From positions 1 to 8,889 of the forward strand of contig SLSB01000526.1 in assembly GCA_007130675.1 (NCBI GenBank): a DNA stretch of 8,889 nucleotides. The letters are read 5' to 3'. The DNA is from Candidatus Hydrogenedentota bacterium. Lineage in GTDB: Bacteria > Hydrogenedentota > Hydrogenedentia > Hydrogenedentales > SLHB01. Every line of letters starts with the position of its first letter. Position 1 is the stretch's first letter. The position numbers and the translations under genes were made by a program. Under the pieces are notes generated by a model. That model was given only the letters and a program-made list of their open reading frames with translations, was not told the DNA's origin and did not search any database. Positions 5,083 to 8,889 of the stretch are shown here, one piece after another.

Positions 5083-8000
5083 ATGAACATCTTCGAGACT
5101 CATAGGAAGATCGTCGATGATTACGCGACCTACATCCGGAGTTTCCTCAAGATCTCTGACCCTGAAATTCTCTCCGTAGTCCAGAAGGAACTCAACAAAG
5201 GGAAGCTGTGGCCAGAACCATTACTTCAGTTCAATCCGTCCTATGAGAGCCAGGGGGACTGCTGCGACCTAGCCGCTTCGGGTGTCTTACATCCGGATAT
5301 GATAGACGTTTTTGGGGAGTACAGTCTTTACCGACATCAGGTCGACGCAATCCGGCTCGGTTGTTCACACAAAGACTTCATAGTAACTTCTGGCACAGGT
5401 TCCGGCAAATCGCTCACCTACATCGGCTCGATCTTCCACCACCTTCTCTGCAATCCAACCATCGATGGTGTTGCAGCGGTAATCGTCTATCCAATGAATG
5501 CCCTCATCAACTCTCAAACAGAGGAGTTCGGGCGGTACAAACAGAACTATGAAGACACGACGGGGAAGCCCTTCCCAATAAGTTTCGGTCAGTACACCGG
5601 ACAAGAAAAGGAGGACATCCGCGCGAGACTGCGCGAGGAGCCCCCCCAAATTCTTCTGACAAACTACATGATGTTGGAACTCCTCCTGACGCGTTTCCGC
5701 GAGAGGTCCATACGTGACGGTATCTACCAGAATCTGCGTTTCCTCGTGTTCGACGAACTTCATACGTACAGAGGACGCCAAGGCGCTGACGTCGCAATGC
5801 TGATCCGGCGAATCCGGTCCCGCTGCGCTCGACCCATTGTATGCATTGGCACTTCCGCGACGATGGTCTCGGTCGGTACTGCGACCGAACAGCGCGTTAC
5901 CGTGGCCAAGGTTGCATCCAGACTCTTCGGGAAGCCCTTCTCCGCAGACCAAGTGATCAACGAAACGCTTGCGCGTTCGCTTGCCTACAATGGAAGCGTA
6001 CCCACTGGCCGGCAACTCGCAGACGCCATCAACCGAGGAGTACGAGTTGAGGACAGCGTAGATGTCCTGAGATCGCACCCCGCGGCTATATGGCTGGAGA
6101 ATCGAGTCGCTCTTGATGAGTCAGACGGTATCCTTCTCCGAGGCAATCCGCAACGCGTTTCGGAAATCATCGCCGCTCTTTCTGAGGAGTCGGGTCTACC
6201 CCAGGACACCTGTTCCAGCTTTCTGGCCGACTTGCTCGAGTGGATAAGTGCAGCCAACGAGCGACTTCAAGAAAGGGGTGAACGTTACACCCTTCTACCC
6301 TTCAAGTTGCATCAGTTCATCTCCCAGACCGGATCTGTCTACACGACTTTGGACCAAGAGGACCGGTTCATCACGCTGGAACCTGGCGTCTTCAAACAAG
6401 ACGAAGAGAACAAGAAGCCTATCTTCCCGAACGTCTTCAGTCGGGCTACCGGCCACGCCTTCATTTGCGTGACATGGTTTAAGAATCGCCTGGAGCCAAG
6501 AGAATTCCGAGACTCAGGGGCCGAAGACACTGTTGTCAGAGACGGATACCTGATCATCGGCGACGACATTTGGGACCCGGCGTTGGATTGCGAGTACCTA
6601 CCTGAGTCCTGGCTGCGGCGAACGAAGGCGGGTCTTGTTCCAGACAGCAAGAAGAAGGCTTCTTTCCCCGTCAAGCTACACTTCGACGAGTTCGGGAATT
6701 GCTCCGAGACGGAGCCCCTCAAATGGACTGGCTGGTTTATGGAAGCGCCGTTGCTTTTCGATCCGACCGGCGGAGTCTTTTTCGACACGAAGACGAACGA
6801 GGGGACCAAACTGACGAAGCTTGGGAGCGAGGGCAGGAGCACCTCAACGACGATAACCGCCTTCTCGATTCTGAATCATCTGGATGCTGCCGGCTTCCAT
6901 CAAGAGGATCAGAAGCTTCTCAGTTTCACAGACAACCGTCAAGATGCCGCACTACAGGCTGGGCATTTCAATGACTTCGTTCAAGTGGTGCGCCTTAGAG
7001 CGGGAATCCGCAAGGCGCTTGAGACCTCCCCGACTCATTCCTTGACGTACGCCAACCTTGGGGAGGCTGTCTTCCGAGCCCTGGATCTGCCTTTCCTGGA
7101 GTATGCCAACCGGAAAGAAGACTCAATTCTTGCAGCGCTTCGGCGCAAGTACGATCAGTGCCTGCAGGATTACCTTGTCTATCGCGCTTTGGCGGATCTG
7201 CGGAGAAGCTGGCGGATCATTCTGCCCAATCTCGAGCAGTGTGCTCTTCTCGCCATCGAATACGAGGACCTCGATGAGATTGTGGCAGAAGACGCGTTCT
7301 GGCGTCACACGCCGATTGTGGGCGACCTTGACCCAGGCGAACGGCGGGAATTTATCGCCAATATCCTCGACTTCTTCCGGCTGGAATATGCTGTCTGTAG
7401 CGAGAACTACCTTACCCACTCCAAGATAAAGGAAAGCGAGAAACGGTTCCGTGAAATGCTGCGTGTCCCTTGGACGCTGGACCGTAACGAAGAACTGCGC
7501 GAACCGTGCTACATCAGGTACGATCCACTGCACAGACAGGCCAAGATTCCCTCGAAGAGTATGGGCCCGGCCAGCGCACTCGGGAAGTACATCAAGTTGT
7601 TTGTCCGCCAGAGAGGAATGGATGTCGACCTCAAGGGCGATAACTATCGGCATTTCTTGCTTGAATTGATGGACAGATTTGAACAGGCGGATTATCTCAA
7701 GTCTCAGACCGCTCGCAACCGCGACAACGAGGAAGTGCCCACCTATCAGCTCCGACTCGAAAAGATCATTTGGACACTTGGCGACCGCCAGACCGTCAAG
7801 GCTGACGTCATCAAGCGGCGCTCATATAAAGACCAGAAGCCTGTCCCGAACATGTTTTTCCAATCGCTGTATTCACGCGACTTCTCCACAGCGAAGCGCT
7901 TATTAGGAGAAGACCATACGGGGCAGTTGGGCACGGATATGCGTATTGAACGTGAAGAGCTTTTTCGCAAGGGCGACATAAGTGCGCTGTTCTGTTCTCC

Positions 8001-8889
8001 CACCATGGAGTTGGGCATCGACATCCGGAACCTCAGTGTGGTCCACATGCGCAATGCTCCTCCGAATCCGGCCAATTATGCCCAACGCTCGGGCCGGGCG
8101 GGAAGAAGTGGCCAAGCGGCCATGGTTTTCACGTATTGCAGCAGCTATGCGCCGCATGATCGTCATTACTTCAATGAACAGACAGCCCTTGTCGCAGGCG
8201 CAGTGATGGCCCCGCGGCTTGATCTCTGCAATCGGGAGTTGCTCACGTCGCATCTAAACGCGGTTGCAGTCTCCGAGATTGGGCTACCTGCCCTCGATGA
8301 GGCAGGGGGAATGCGGCCATCAATCATGCGGCTCGTGACCGAAGATAACGACAAACTTCCTCTTTCTTCAGAGGTCCGGGCCGGATTGGAGATTCTCCCA
8401 GCGACTTTCAACAGCCTCAAGGCAACATTTACAAGAGTGTGCAAGGATTTCGAAGATGAACTCCGGGCTAAGGGGGCTTCCTGGTATTCAGACCAATGGG
8501 CTGAACTCAACCTTTCGAAGTTATCCGATCATCTTGACCTTTCGCTTGGACGCTGGCGTAGTCTCTACCGTTCTGCCCGCACCATTCTCACACAGGCCAC
8601 ACAGAAGATAGAGAGCGGAACACTCAACCTGCGCAGCGACGAATATAGAAAACACAAACGAAACCAAGACCAGGCCACAAGGCAGCTGGACCTACTCCGT
8701 AATGAGCTTCAGGGGAGTTCCACTGAGCTTTCCGAATTCTATCCCTATCGCTACCTAGCCTCGGAAGGATTCCTCCCCGGCTACAACTTCACGCGATTGC
8801 CAATTCGAGTCTTCTTGCCGACAAGCGATTCGTCGGGCGAGTTCGTGTCGCGCCCACGCTCCATTGCGCTGAGGGAATTTGGCCCTCAG
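5083..8889 (+). CDS. Large DEAD/DEAH-type superfamily 2 helicase, defence type, 3' end outside the window
   Basis: The frame stays open for 1269 codons to the last base, so the protein is longer. Core motifs: Q-like YRHQVDAIR (about residue 86), Walker A TSGTGSGKS (102-110, K109), DELH (224-227) in place of DEAH, SAT (258-260) in IGTSATM, FTDNRQDAALQAGHFND (from about 615; start of the second RecA lobe), SPTMELGIDI (972-981) and the arginine-finger motif QRSGRAGRSG (1001-1010). About 350 residues separate motif III from the second lobe, and another large insert precedes motif V; both are typical of large defence helicases rather than of small repair helicases. The last 40 residues (YPYRYLASEGFLPGYNF, then SRPRSIALREFGP) resemble the entry to the DUF1998-type region found in DruE (Druantia), DrmA/DrmB (DISARM) and MrfA. 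Which system it belongs to cannot be decided here. The ATG at 5083 follows the regulator stop (5082) directly. It likely uses ATP to move on or remodel DNA during anti-phage defence. Confidence 0.88.
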   Translation, partial: MNIFETHRKIVDDYATYIRSFLKISDPEILSVVQKELNKGKLWPEPLLQFNPSYESQGDCCDLAASGVLHPDMIDVFGEYSLYRHQVDAIRLGCSHKDFIVTSGTGSGKSLTYIGSIFHHLLCNPTIDGVAAVIVYPMNALINSQTEEFGRYKQNYEDTTGKPFPISFGQYTGQEKEDIRARLREEPPQILLTNYMMLELLLTRFRERSIRDGIYQNLRFLVFDELHTYRGRQGADVAMLIRRIRSRCARPIVCIGTSATMVSVGTATEQRVTVAKVASRLFGKPFSADQVINETLARSLAYNGSVPTGRQLADAINRGVRVEDSVDVLRSHPAAIWLENRVALDESDGILLRGNPQRVSEIIAALSEESGLPQDTCSSFLADLLEWISAANERLQERGERYTLLPFKLHQFISQTGSVYTTLDQEDRFITLEPGVFKQDEENKKPIFPNVFSRATGHAFICVTWFKNRLEPREFRDSGAEDTVVRDGYLIIGDDIWDPALDCEYLPESWLRRTKAGLVPDSKKKASFPVKLHFDEFGNCSETEPLKWTGWFMEAPLLFDPTGGVFFDTKTNEGTKLTKLGSEGRSTSTTITAFSILNHLDAAGFHQEDQKLLSFTDNRQDAALQAGHFNDFVQVVRLRAGIRKALETSPTHSLTYANLGEAVFRALDLPFLEYANRKEDSILAALRRKYDQCLQDYLVYRALADLRRSWRIILPNLEQCALLAIEYEDLDEIVAEDAFWRHTPIVGDLDPGERREFIANILDFFRLEYAVCSENYLTHSKIKESEKRFREMLRVPWTLDRNEELREPCYIRYDPLHRQAKIPSKSMGPASALGKYIKLFVRQRGMDVDLKGDNYRHFLLELMDRFEQADYLKSQTARNRDNEEVPTYQLRLEKIIWTLGDRQTVKADVIKRRSYKDQKPVPNMFFQSLYSRDFSTAKRLLGEDHTGQLGTDMRIEREELFRKGDISALFCSPTMELGIDIRNLSVVHMRNAPPNPANYAQRSGRAGRSGQAAMVFTYCSSYAPHDRHYFNEQTALVAGAVMAPRLDLCNRELLTSHLNAVAVSEIGLPALDEAGGMRPSIMRLVTEDNDKLPLSSEVRAGLEILPATFNSLKATFTRVCKDFEDELRAKGASWYSDQWAELNLSKLSDHLDLSLGRWRSLYRSARTILTQATQKIESGTLNLRSDEYRKHKRNQDQATRQLDLLRNELQGSSTELSEFYPYRYLASEGFLPGYNFTRLPIRVFLPTSDSSGEFVSRPRSIALREFGPQ

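Noticed and set aside
5365..6078. Minus-strand frame of 237 codons inside the helicase gene
   Set aside because: It is antisense to conserved helicase motifs (Walker A, DELH, SAT) and has no recognisable features.
1..8889. CRISPR arrays, tRNA or rRNA genes
   Set aside because: No regularly spaced direct repeats and no tRNA- or rRNA-like sequence were seen in a manual reading.

Overview
The window reads as a worn defence island from a bacterium of uncertain phylum, probably an environmental or metagenomic lineage. It has moderate to high GC, REP-type palindromes with a GGGGCG...CGCCCC core, a RAYT-type transposase relic and an IS91-family element. Nothing here fixes the taxonomy.

Left block (1-1702): the C-terminal end of a type I restriction-modification methylase subunit (HsdM) overlaps a complete specificity subunit gene (hsdS). 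Just upstream of the surviving hsdM segment lie two strong palindromes and an in-frame stop, so hsdM looks broken by a repeat insertion. Another palindrome of the same class is embedded in frame in hsdS, and two further inverted repeats fill the hsdS 3' end. Immediately downstream is the 5' part of a RAYT (REP-associated tyrosine transposase), the kind of enzyme thought to spread such palindromes. It carries a GGGGCG...CGCCCC palindrome in its own 5' end. No hsdR is present in the window.

Middle block (about 1886-4387): an IS91-family element on the minus strand, with a tyrosine recombinase gene followed by an HUH Y2 transposase gene. The two are in the same reading frame, separated by one amber codon and five sense codons. 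The block is bounded by about 25-bp imperfect inverted repeats, each able to fold into a small hairpin and each next to GAAC/GTTC.

Right block (4388-8889): about 375 bp without a convincing gene, ending in a possible extended -10 promoter. Next comes a small helix-turn-helix regulator gene broken by a nonsense codon and a +1 frameshift. It directly abuts a very large open frame (5083 to the window end, at least 1269 codons) for a superfamily 2 DEAD/DEAH-type helicase. The helicase has all core motifs and a large insert between its RecA lobes. It resembles the large defence helicases (DruE/DrmA/MrfA-like) and continues beyond the window.

Taken together, modification genes and a giant defence helicase share one island that has been invaded by palindromic repeats, a RAYT and an IS91-type element. 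The regulator and the methylase appear decayed, while hsdS, both IS genes and the helicase stay open.
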